29,262 bases of DNA from Ardenticatenaceae bacterium. Its GTDB lineage: Bacteria; Chloroflexota; Anaerolineae; Promineifilales; Promineifilaceae. The position numbers were made by a program, and so were the translations under genes. Positions within the stretch are counted from its first letter, which is position 1; every line of letters begins with the position of its first letter. This document shows positions 8,178 to 14,694 of the stretch, in pieces. Location of the stretch: positions 1-29,262 of the forward strand of contig JACKBN010000026.1 in assembly GCA_020634565.1 (NCBI GenBank), given 5' to 3'. The notes under the pieces are model-generated. The model made no database searches and had not been told where the DNA came from. It saw nothing but the letters and a program-made list of their open reading frames with translations.

Positions 8178-8207
8178 TTGACAGGTGGCCCCAACCAAAT
8201 CTATCTG
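8178..8207 (+). promoter_or_regulatory. Candidate promoter of the replication genes
   Basis: TTGACA (8178-8183), 18 bases, then TATCTG (8202-8207). The -35 box is perfect and the -10 box is weak. Transcription would start about a dozen bases before ATG 8227, leaving just room for GGAGG. Confidence 0.35.
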
Positions 8208-8226
8208 CCACCCAACGGAGGTTCAC

Positions 8227-8454
8227 ATGAACGAAAAACGAGATGCCTATGTCCACACCAGAGTCACCGAGCGTGAGTTGCGGATTATCGATACGCTGGC
8301 TCGGCACCTGCGCCGCTCGCGCAGCGACACGATGCGAGTCATCGCGCTGGAGAAAGCAGAGGAGCTGGGGTTGGTGCCCCGGCCGCCGCGACCAAAACCA
8401 ACTGTAAAGAAAATTGAGGAGGAAAAGTCATGGAACGCTCGGGATTGCTTTTAG
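8227..8454 (+). CDS. Ribbon-helix-helix DNA-binding protein
   Basis: A 75-aa protein with GGAGG directly upstream of ATG 8227. Residues 8-46 fit the CopG/Arc fold: strand YVHTRVTER, helix LRIIDTLARHLRR, turn SRS, helix DTMRVIALEKAEEL. The C-terminus is Pro/Lys-rich. It is the first gene of the replication block and overlaps the next gene by 25 bases. A likely role is repression of its own promoter and perhaps binding the TGYCAAY array 90 bases upstream. That target is inferred from position only. Confidence 0.7.
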   Translation: MNEKRDAYVHTRVTERELRIIDTLARHLRRSRSDTMRVIALEKAEELGLVPRPPRPKPTVKKIEEEKSWNARDCF

Positions 8455-8603
8455 AACCAGTCTCAAAAGAAGAACGGGCCAAGCTGCTGGCCCGCGTGTA
8501 TGCCATCATCCTTTCACCCGACTGGGGCGAGCCGGATGAACCTAACAATGTAGCGGTCCGACAACGACGGCCGTCGAAACGAAAGGGCACGAATGGCAAG
8601 TAA
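8430..8603 (+). CDS. 57-aa protein between RHH and primase genes
   Basis: ATG 8430 is preceded by an excellent binding site (GAGGAGG at 8417-8423) inside the previous gene, and the frame runs to TAA 8601-8603, overlapping the primase start at 8593 by 11 bases. The protein has a helical first half (KEERAKLLARVYAIIL) and a very basic tail (RQRRPSKRKG). An ACGGCCGT site lies in the frame. The tight overlaps on both sides and the strong binding site support a real gene. The function is unknown. It may be a small DNA-binding partner of the primase or may serve mainly to couple translation. Confidence 0.6.
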   Translation: MERSGLLLEPVSKEERAKLLARVYAIILSPDWGEPDEPNNVAVRQRRPSKRKGTNGK

Positions 8604-10863
8604 GACCCTGACGCTTTCCGAAAAACATCTGGCGATGCTGCGGGATGGGTCAGGCATCAGTGATGAGGTGGTAGCCGCCCGCGGCTACCGCACCATCACC
8701 GATGAAGCCGATCTTGTCAAGCTGGGCTTTGGCCTCAGCCAGTGCCGGGTGCCAGGCCTGCTGCTGCCGCTGCACACCACCGACGGACAACCCGGTCCGG
8801 CCATCTTCCGGCCAGATAACCCGCGCGTGGTGGAGAACCGGCGCAAGAAGCTGGCCGATGGCACCCATCCCCAGCAGGTCATCAAGTACGAGCAGCCCAA
8901 AGGGGAGCCGGTGCGGGTAGATTGCCCGCCCATCTGCCAACCGAAGCTGGTGGACCCCTCTGTGCCTTTGTTTATCACTGAAGGGCAGAAGAAGGGAGAC
9001 GCTTTGGCTTCACTAGGTGCCTGTGCCATCGCCCTTACCGGCGTCTGGAACTGGAAGCAGCGCAATAAATACGGCGGCACCGTTTTTACCAACGATCTGG
9101 ATTACATCGCCTGGGAAAAGCGGCCGGTTTATATCGTCTTCGATTCCGACGTCATGACCAAACACGGCGTGCGCCAGGCGCTGGTGCGGTTTACTGACCA
9201 TCTCAAGCGAAAGGGGGCGGTAGTGCATCACGTCCACCTGCCCCATCTGGATAGTGGCAAGACCGGCGTTGATGATTGGCTGGTTGCCACGGGTAAGGGG
9301 ATTGATGACCTTATTGCCCTCTCCCAGGGACCGCGACCGGAACCGAAAGCGGCACCGCCGAAGGTGGAACTGCTGGACGAAGCCCCGGCCCGGCTGGTAC
9401 GGCCGTTGTCACTGATTAACGGCCGAGCGTATGCCGCTACCTGGTGCTATGTCAAAATCTCGCGGAGTGAGACCCAGAAGAAAGACGGCACCATCGTGCG
9501 GCATGACCCGCCGCTGCAAAGCCATGAACAGCGTCTGTTCATCCTGCGCGATGACGGCCAGATCTTCAGTGATGGCTGGGAACAACCGTTGGAAAAGCTG
9601 CCCCTGGAGATTTACCTGCCGGAAATCCCCTTGCCTGAACGGCTGCTTTCCTCAAAAGGGATGAAGGCGTATGCCGCAGGCTATCGGTCACAGCCAACGG
9701 CCGTTTTCCAGCAGGTAAAGGATGTGGTCAACCGCTTCATCGACTTTGACCACTCTCTGGCCGACCAGGAAACCATGGCCGAATTGGTGGCCTGCTACAT
9801 CTTGGCCACCTGGTTCCTGGATGCCTTTACCGTGACCAGCTATCTCTGGCCCAACGGCGACCGGGGCAGCGGCAAGACGCAGCTCCTGTTGGTTGTGGCT
9901 GAGCTGGCCTATCTCGGTTACCTGGTGCAGGCCAGCGGTTCTTTTGCCGCTTTGCGTGACCTGGCGGATTACGGAGCCACATTGGCCTTTGACGATGCCG
10001 AAGATTTGGCCGATCCACGCAGCACCAGCTCGGAGAAGCGGGCGCTCTTGCTGGCCGGCAACCGGCGCGGCAGCACCATTCCTTTGAAGGAAAAGGATGC
10101 TGAGCAGAACTGGGTCACCCGGCACGTCAATACCTTTTCTTTTCGCCTATTCTCGGCCATCCATCTGCCGGACAATGTCCTGGCCAGCCGGACGATCATC
10201 ATCCCTCAGATTCGCACCCCGGATCGCTACCGGGCCAATGCCGACCCGTTGGAGCGCAAGTTGTGGCCCCACGACAGGCGGCAGCTCATCGATGATTTGT
10301 GGTGTCTGGGATTGTTCTATCTGCCGGTGGTGAAGCTGTGTGAAGGGTTGGTCAACCAGGAAGCGCGGTTGACGGGACGAAATCTAGAGCCGTGGCGCTC
10401 CATCCTGGCGGTGGCTCGCTGGCTGGATGATGAGGGATGTAGGGGATTGTGGAACCGGCTGGAACAGCTTTCCTGGGACTACCAGGCGGAACGGCCGCAG
10501 CTGGAAACGGACGATTTCCCAAGCCTAGTTCTGCGCAGTTTGCTCCAGTTTTGTGCCAACCATGCCAACTGTGCCAACCATGCCAACCACATGGCCCATG
10601 GCAACCAGGTGCACTGGCTGTTTAGTTCGAGCCAGTTGGTTGATGAACTGATGGAGATCGCCGTCGAACTGGATATCCCTTTGGACACCAATCGCAGCCT
10701 GACCCAGCAGGTAGGCATGGCCTTGCGCAAGATGCGGTTGACCAAGCCAACACGACTTGGCGGCAGGGGACAGCGGCAGTGGCTGGTCACGGAAAAAGAA
10801 TTGAAGCGATGGGCCACAGCTTACGGGCTGGAATGGCCATTAACTTCTCACAATGACAATTAG
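8593..10863 (+). CDS. Primase-helicase with TOPRIM (DUF3854-like) and P-loop ATPase
   Basis: A 756-aa replication protein. Residues about 1-240 resemble DUF3854/TOPRIM primase-like domains: LFITEGQKKGDAL with Glu130 and VFDSDV with Asp184/Asp186 as the metal-binding positions, ending TGVDDWL. Residues about 405-560 form a helicase-type ATPase: Walker A GDRGSGKT (Lys428, Thr429), Walker B LAFDDAEDL (Asp467/Asp468), then a conserved-looking NRRGSTIPLKEKD. The C-terminus (about 650-750) looks like a winged helix that may bind the origin. This resembles the primase-helicases of Actinobacterial and Chloroflexi integrative elements. The four TGCCAAC units at 10554-10587 lie inside the gene and encode an Ala-Asn-His/Cys run. 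No initiator of another type is visible, so this protein may start replication itself. Confidence 0.8.
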   Translation: MASKTLTLSEKHLAMLRDGSGISDEVVAARGYRTITDEADLVKLGFGLSQCRVPGLLLPLHTTDGQPGPAIFRPDNPRVVENRRKKLADGTHPQQVIKYEQPKGEPVRVDCPPICQPKLVDPSVPLFITEGQKKGDALASLGACAIALTGVWNWKQRNKYGGTVFTNDLDYIAWEKRPVYIVFDSDVMTKHGVRQALVRFTDHLKRKGAVVHHVHLPHLDSGKTGVDDWLVATGKGIDDLIALSQGPRPEPKAAPPKVELLDEAPARLVRPLSLINGRAYAATWCYVKISRSETQKKDGTIVRHDPPLQSHEQRLFILRDDGQIFSDGWEQPLEKLPLEIYLPEIPLPERLLSSKGMKAYAAGYRSQPTAVFQQVKDVVNRFIDFDHSLADQETMAELVACYILATWFLDAFTVTSYLWPNGDRGSGKTQLLLVVAELAYLGYLVQASGSFAALRDLADYGATLAFDDAEDLADPRSTSSEKRALLLAGNRRGSTIPLKEKDAEQNWVTRHVNTFSFRLFSAIHLPDNVLASRTIIIPQIRTPDRYRANADPLERKLWPHDRRQLIDDLWCLGLFYLPVVKLCEGLVNQEARLTGRNLEPWRSILAVARWLDDEGCRGLWNRLEQLSWDYQAERPQLETDDFPSLVLRSLLQFCANHANCANHANHMAHGNQVHWLFSSSQLVDELMEIAVELDIPLDTNRSLTQQVGMALRKMRLTKPTRLGGRGQRQWLVTEKELKRWATAYGLEWPLTSHNDN
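10554..10587 (+). repeat. Four TGCCAAC units at exact 9-bp spacing inside primase gene
   Basis: TGCCAAC starts at 10554, 10563, 10572 and 10581. The spacers are CA, TG and CA. In the reading frame each unit gives Ala-Asn plus His or Cys. The same unit appears on the opposite strand at 10891. Confidence 0.85.
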
Positions 10864-10890
10864 CACTGACGTGCCGCTGTGCTCCCTCAG

Positions 10891-10933
10891 GTTGGCATAG
10901 TTGGCATGCTTGGCTTAGTTGGCACACCTGGCC
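10891..10933 (-). repeat. Inverted array of the same unit after the primase stop
   Basis: GTTGGCA starts at 10891, 10900 and 10918, with CTTGGCT at 10909 and CCTGGCC at 10927, all in a 9-bp register. On the - strand these are TGCCAAC units. The array begins 28 bases after the primase stop, in noncoding sequence, so the repetition is not due to codon use. Confidence 0.8.
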
Positions 10934-10983
10934 CAACGATGGCCAAAGCAGAACTTTTACAATTGAATAGATGAGAATGCCAA

Positions 10984-11011
10984 TTGCATAGGCAGGGTAA
11001 CACGGTAGAAT
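10984..11011 (+). promoter_or_regulatory. Promoter of the excisionase-like gene, leaderless
   Basis: TTGCAT (10984-10989), 16 bases, TAGAAT (11006-11011). The expected start is about 11018, one base before ATG 11019, so the mRNA would have almost no leader. The lack of a Shine-Dalgarno sequence agrees. Confidence 0.45.
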
Positions 11012-11018
11012 CTGGCTC

Positions 11019-11219
11019 ATGGATAAAGAGTGGATTACAACGCGGGAGGCCATCGAGATTTCTGGGTATCATCCTTATCATCTTAGAAGGCTCATCCGTG
11101 ACGGAAAAATTAAATCCCAGAAATTCGGCACCGTTTGGCAGGTGAATCGCCAATCGCTGTTGGATTACCTCCAAGAAGCCCAGGATTCTACTGACGGACG
11201 CCGCGGCCCGAAACGGTAG
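11019..11219 (+). CDS. Excisionase-like HTH protein (recombination directionality factor)
   Basis: A 66-aa protein. Residues 4-58 match the MerR-type/excisionase DNA-binding fold: WITTREAIEISGYHPYHLRRLIRDGKI, then KFGTVWQVNRQSLLDYL, with the typical winged-helix ending VNRxSLLDYL. The tail is basic (RRGPKR). Such proteins bind attachment-site DNA and turn integration into excision. Its place between replication genes and the recombinase supports this role. A transcriptional repressor is the alternative, with the operator at 11248-11262 as a nearby target. There is no ribosome binding site; a leaderless mRNA is likely. Confidence 0.7.
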   Translation: MDKEWITTREAIEISGYHPYHLRRLIRDGKIKSQKFGTVWQVNRQSLLDYLQEAQDSTDGRRGPKR

Positions 11220-11262
11220 ACAAGGCTCTCTAAAAAAGCTATAATACGTTACATATTGTAAC
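11217..11262 (+). promoter_or_regulatory. Strong promoter with overlapping palindromic operator
   Basis: TAGACA (11217-11222), exactly 17 bases, TATAAT (11240-11245). The predicted start is near 11252, inside a perfect inverted repeat GTTACA-TAT-TGTAAC (11248-11262). A repressor bound there would block transcription. No coding start follows for over 250 bases. Confidence 0.65.
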
Positions 11263-11433
11263 ATATCTATCTCTTAAGACGGGCCACGCAGTGTTCGCAC
11301 CACTAACGTAGCCCTGACCCATCCGCTGAGTTAGCAGCGAACGGGCTGACCGGATTTTAGCACACGTCTCACCTCGGTGACACGTGCTTCACGGGCAACC
11401 CTGGCGACAGCGCAACGGGTTGTCCTTTTTGTT
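11252..11433 (+). ncRNA. Candidate small structured RNA, about 180 nt
   Basis: A consensus promoter precedes it and an intrinsic terminator ends it, with no open frame with a binding site inside. Foldable parts are AGCCC (11310-11314) with GGGCT (11343-11347) enclosing CGCTG/CAGCG (11324-11328 with 11335-11339), then a long hairpin CACGT-C-TCACC (11363-11373) with GGTGA-C-ACGTG (11376-11386), then the terminator stem. It could be a free small RNA or the long leader of the gene at 11518. No known RNA family was recognised. Confidence 0.45.
11394..11433 (+). terminator. Rho-independent terminator of the candidate RNA
   Basis: GGCAACCC (11394-11401) pairs with GGGTTGTC (11417-11424), one G-T pair, then CTTTTTGTTT. 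Confidence 0.65.
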
Positions 11434-11465
11434 TCCCGCAAAACAGGTCACCCCTATCGTTCCTT

Positions 11466-11504
11466 CGCCTCATCGTTGGCAGCAGTGGTGAGGCGTTTTT
11501 TATT
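11466..11504 (+). terminator. Second terminator, attenuator position
   Basis: CGCCTCA (11466-11472) pairs with TGAGGCG (11489-11495), followed by TTTTTTATT. It ends only about 14 bases before ATG 11518, so it either insulates the gene or controls read-through into it. It is the second terminator in 75 bases. Confidence 0.7.
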
Positions 11505-11517
11505 CCTGGAGGTGCAG

Positions 11518-12270
11518 ATGAAAGCAAAAATACAGATTGGCGTCACCGTTCTCTCGCTGTTGGCCCTATTAACCTACACCCTGGTCCATACCGGCGGCTT
11601 GCTGGCCCGGTATGTCCATCCGGCGGTTATTGGCTACGTGGCCGCGTTTGGCATCGAGGCAGCGGTCGTTAGCCTCTCTCTGCGGATTGGCGAACTGCGG
11701 CGGACCAAACAGTCACCGGGTTTCTTTCTCTTTGTTCTAATTGCTGTCGTCGTTGTTTCGGCCGTGGCCAACATTGCCGAAGGGTTTATGGCCGTTCAGG
11801 GAGCAACGCTAACGCTGGCGACCGTGCGAAGTTTAGATCCTGTTCAGGCGTTTATCGGGCTGGCAGCCACCGGGCTCGTTTCGCTCATTGTTCTGGCCCT
11901 GGCGGAAATCTTGGGCACGGATGTGGAAACGGCCGTAAAGCAAGCAGACAAGGAACGGAAACGGCAGCCGGTTAGCAAAACGACGCGAACAGAAACTGCC
12001 GTTCCAACCGATTACCCAGATGCAGACAATGCTGAGGAATCTCACAGTATTGAACGGGCCAGAGCGGTTAAGGCGGAGAAAGATGCGGTCAGCCGGGCCG
12101 AGGCGATGCAGATGCTCCTGACGTTTGTGGCCGAGCACCCAGACGCCAGCCTTTCCCGCATCGGCCGTCAAATTGACCGTTCTAAAACCACCGTTTCCAA
12201 CTATGTTCGTGAGCTAGAAGAAGCCGGACAGCTAAGGCGGAACGGTGAAGGGTGGGAGCTGCTGTCATAG
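11518..12270 (+). CDS. Membrane-anchored winged-helix protein
   Basis: A 250-aa protein; GGAGG at 11508-11512 decides ATG 11518. The N-terminal 135 residues hold four hydrophobic segments (about 6-24, 34-54, 68-90, 108-132), an arrangement like DUF2637/SpdB-type plasmid membrane proteins. A charged linker (about 135-190) follows. Residues about 192-250 form a winged helix: AMQMLLTFVAEHP, SLSRIGRQIDRSKTTVSNYVRELEEAG, QLRRNGEGWEL. A DNA-binding domain tethered to the membrane could anchor element DNA near a transfer apparatus or sense the cell surface. Both are inferences. The gene has a double-terminator leader, which suggests conditional expression. Confidence 0.65.
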   Translation: MKAKIQIGVTVLSLLALLTYTLVHTGGLLARYVHPAVIGYVAAFGIEAAVVSLSLRIGELRRTKQSPGFFLFVLIAVVVVSAVANIAEGFMAVQGATLTLATVRSLDPVQAFIGLAATGLVSLIVLALAEILGTDVETAVKQADKERKRQPVSKTTRTETAVPTDYPDADNAEESHSIERARAVKAEKDAVSRAEAMQMLLTFVAEHPDASLSRIGRQIDRSKTTVSNYVRELEEAGQLRRNGEGWELLS

Positions 12271-12337
12271 GGCTGCTAACAATTGAAGAGATGCAGCCAC
12301 TAATTTTTTGAACACGAATAATATGGAGACAACAATC

Positions 12338-13945
12338 ATGACAAAAAGAGCAATTTTATATGCACGTGTAAGTAGCGATGATAGAAAAAACGAAGGTAGA
12401 AATCTGATCAGCCAGCTTGATATGTGTCGCAAATACGCCAAGGAAAAAGGGTGGCACATTGTAGCAGAACTCGCTGAGGATGATAAAGGTGCCAGTGGTG
12501 CCAGCTACCATTTGCCTCAATTAAATGAGGCAGTAGAGATGGCACATAATGGAAACTATGATGTTTTGGTAGTTCGAGAAATCGATCGACTGTCACGCGA
12601 CATCGGAAAACAATTTATGATTGAGGGTGAACTAAAACGAAACAACGTCAATGTTGTTTATGTTTTAGGGGAGTATCCAGATACGCCGGAAGGAAATCTC
12701 AACAAGGCCATTAAATCAGCAATTGCCAGTTACGAACGCACCAAAATTAACGAGCGAATGATAAGAGGCCGTCGGCGTGAAATTCGTCGAGGCAGTATTA
12801 TGGTCCATGGGAGAGTACCTTATGGTTATGATCTGATTCATAATGGCGACAAATATCAGCTGGTCGTTAATGAAAAACAAGCTGTTGTTATTCGGCTTAT
12901 TTATCAGTGGTATACGGTAGGGGAAGGAAAAGAGCGTCCTTATTCAATTAGAAAGATCTGTCAAAAGCTCGACGAGGCAGGTATTCCAACGCCAACATCC
13001 AAAAGTAAGAAATGGTCGCATGCAACCGTAAGCAGGTTTTTGATTTCAGAAACCTACATTGGCGTTTGGCGATATGGCAAATATGGGCGCACACCAAAGG
13101 GCCGTAAGAAAAACCCTAAAGAACATACGATTACGGTCGAAGTTCCAGCTATTGTTGATTTGGCCAGCTGGAAAATTGCTCGGAAACGTCGCCAGGCGAA
13201 TAAAGAAAAATCCCGACGGAACCAAAAGCATAATTATTTATTGAGTAAGCAGGTTCAGTGCGTTGAGTGCGGTGCCAAAATGACGGCTGCTTTAGGTGGG
13301 GGCAATAAGAGTGAAAAATATTACAAATATTATCGATGCATGGCTGGACTTGGCTATCGAGATTATTCGCAAGATTGTGGCAATAAATATTATTATCGTG
13401 CTGATTATGTGGATGAAATAGCCTGGCAATGGATCAAAACTATTTTCTTGGAGCCAGAAAAGCTGGAAGAAGGTTATTCTCTTTACCTTCAACAAATTGA
13501 AGCAACACTTGCCCCTTTGTATCAGAGATTGGATTTGGCTAATGAGCTTATTCACGATGCTCAACAAAAACTAGACAGGCTGCTTGACTTGTACCTGAGT
13601 GGGAACATTGAAAAAGATTTGCTGGTTGACAGGAAACATCGATTGGAAACCACTTTGGAAGCTTTGCAAAAAGAACAGGAGGAAATAAACATTCAAATTG
13701 AGGCTAGTCAGGCCACAAAAGAGCAAATTCAAACGGTTATGGAATTCGCTGGAAGAGTTGAAAACAGATTTGTTAATATTGACGAGGAAGACGATTTTGA
13801 AGTGAAACGTCATATAATCGAAGCGCTAAATGTACAGGCGAAGCTAAATTTTGAAGACGAAGAAAAAGTGGTGTATTTGAGTTGCGCACTGGGGCAGGAA
13901 GCTTTGTTTGTTGTGTCTAATCAAACTTGTAGGATGAAGAGATAA
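12338..13945 (+). CDS. Large serine recombinase (integrase)
   Basis: A 535-aa integrase; GGAG at 12325-12328 favours ATG 12338. The N-terminal resolvase domain has YARVSS with catalytic Ser12 and VREIDRLSRD. A recombinase domain follows at about 150-270 (GRVPYGYD, then TPTSKSKKWSHATVSRFL). The zinc ribbon has CVECGAKM and, further on, YRCM and a second cysteine (DCGN). A coiled-coil lies at about 390-480. It integrates the element at a site in the aminotransferase gene next to its 3' end. Codon use is clearly more AT-rich than in all neighbours and the gene holds no ACGGCCGT site, which points to separate recent acquisition. The last seven residues and the stop lie in the attachment region or chromosomal DNA. 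Confidence 0.95.
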   Translation: MTKRAILYARVSSDDRKNEGRNLISQLDMCRKYAKEKGWHIVAELAEDDKGASGASYHLPQLNEAVEMAHNGNYDVLVVREIDRLSRDIGKQFMIEGELKRNNVNVVYVLGEYPDTPEGNLNKAIKSAIASYERTKINERMIRGRRREIRRGSIMVHGRVPYGYDLIHNGDKYQLVVNEKQAVVIRLIYQWYTVGEGKERPYSIRKICQKLDEAGIPTPTSKSKKWSHATVSRFLISETYIGVWRYGKYGRTPKGRKKNPKEHTITVEVPAIVDLASWKIARKRRQANKEKSRRNQKHNYLLSKQVQCVECGAKMTAALGGGNKSEKYYKYYRCMAGLGYRDYSQDCGNKYYYRADYVDEIAWQWIKTIFLEPEKLEEGYSLYLQQIEATLAPLYQRLDLANELIHDAQQKLDRLLDLYLSGNIEKDLLVDRKHRLETTLEALQKEQEEINIQIEASQATKEQIQTVMEFAGRVENRFVNIDEEDDFEVKRHIIEALNVQAKLNFEDEEKVVYLSCALGQEALFVVSNQTCRMKR

Positions 13946-14612
13946 GGAAATCGCAGTTGAGAGCCTGCACATCCAGCAAACCATGCGGCGCAAAGTGAAC
14001 AGAATCCACCAAAACGAGCGCCCCGGCAGCATGGGCCAGTTCCGCAGCGCGTTTGATGTCCGTAATGCTGCCCACCGCATTGGAAGCGTAGGTAATGGCT
14101 AGCAGGCGCGTTTTCTCATTGAGCAAATCGGGCAGATGTTCCAGGCGAAGGGTACAGTCGGTAGGATCAAAATCCAGCCAGCGGACAATCACACCGCTGT
14201 CTTGGGCCGCCAACAGCCAGGGAGAAATATTGGCATCATGATCCAACCGGGTCACAATGATTTCATCGCCAGGCTGCCAGGTGCGGGCCAGGGCCCGACT
14301 CAAGCTAAAGTTGAGGCTGGTCATGTTTTGGCCAAAGACAATCTCGTCGGGACGACGAGCATTGTAAAGGTCCATCATGGCAGTGCGGGCGGCGTTGGTG
14401 ATGTCATCCGTGTACTGGCTGGTGAGGAAGGGGCCGCCGGAGTTGCTGCCCCCGTGCCGCAAGTAACCGCTCATGGCGTCTATGACACCTTGCGGAACTT
14501 GGGTGCCGCCGGGGCCATCGAGGTAAACGGCCGTTCTACCATTAACTTCTAACTGGAGCGCCGGAAACTGGGCGCGTAAAGGAACAGGATTTAAGAGCGT
14601 CATCTCATTCAT
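13917..14612 (-). pseudogene. Class V aminotransferase (cysteine desulfurase-like), split by the element
   Basis: The first 230 of roughly 400 residues remain. The sequence matches the cysteine desulfurase-like subgroup known as TIGR01976: YLDGPGGTQVP near the start, FGQNMTSLNFSLSRAL, DEIIVTRLDHDANISPWL, YASNAVGSITDI, VDSVHFAPHGLLDV, and then FLISSSYKF. Lys229 of this last motif is the expected Schiff-base lysine for pyridoxal phosphate. The frame then meets an element-derived Asp and a stop. The product lacks half of the fold, so it should be inactive unless the element excises. The missing 3' half is expected beyond the left element end. A -10 box lies eight bases upstream of the start. Confidence 0.9.
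13920..13935. other. Right attachment junction of the element
   Basis: Read on the - strand, host codons Tyr-Lys-Phe occupy 13931-13923 and are followed by GAT TAG, which does not continue the family. Aminotransferases of this group read SxYKFFGPH. The crossover is therefore between about 13923 and 13935. The core cannot be narrowed without the other end. Confidence 0.75.
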
Positions 14613-14620
14613 AGTATGGG

Positions 14621-14626
14621 ATTATA
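14621..14626 (-). promoter_or_regulatory. -10 box of the aminotransferase gene
   Basis: TATAAT on the - strand, eight bases before ATG 14612, puts the predicted start about two bases before the codon. This suggests a leaderless mRNA. No clear -35 box was seen. Confidence 0.4.
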
Positions 14627-14694
14627 ACAGCAACAAAGCGCATGACGATAGATGGCAAAACAAGCTAATTCCACTGCCCCGATGCCTATCTGGT

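Larger units (their letters stand above)
1..13931. mobile_element. Integrative mobilisable/conjugative element, right part
   Basis: Fourteen-odd co-directional genes carry the hallmarks of an integrative element: ribbon-helix-helix accessory protein, HUH relaxase, VirD4-like protein, primase-helicase, excisionase-like protein and large serine recombinase. The right end is fixed by the truncated class V aminotransferase gene that starts at 14612 and breaks at about 13923-13931. The left end and any second attachment site lie outside the window. No VirB4, VirB6 or other channel component is visible here, so autonomous transfer cannot be judged. The ACGGCCGT palindrome is common inside the element up to 11936, which suggests long residence in related genomes. 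Confidence 0.85.
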
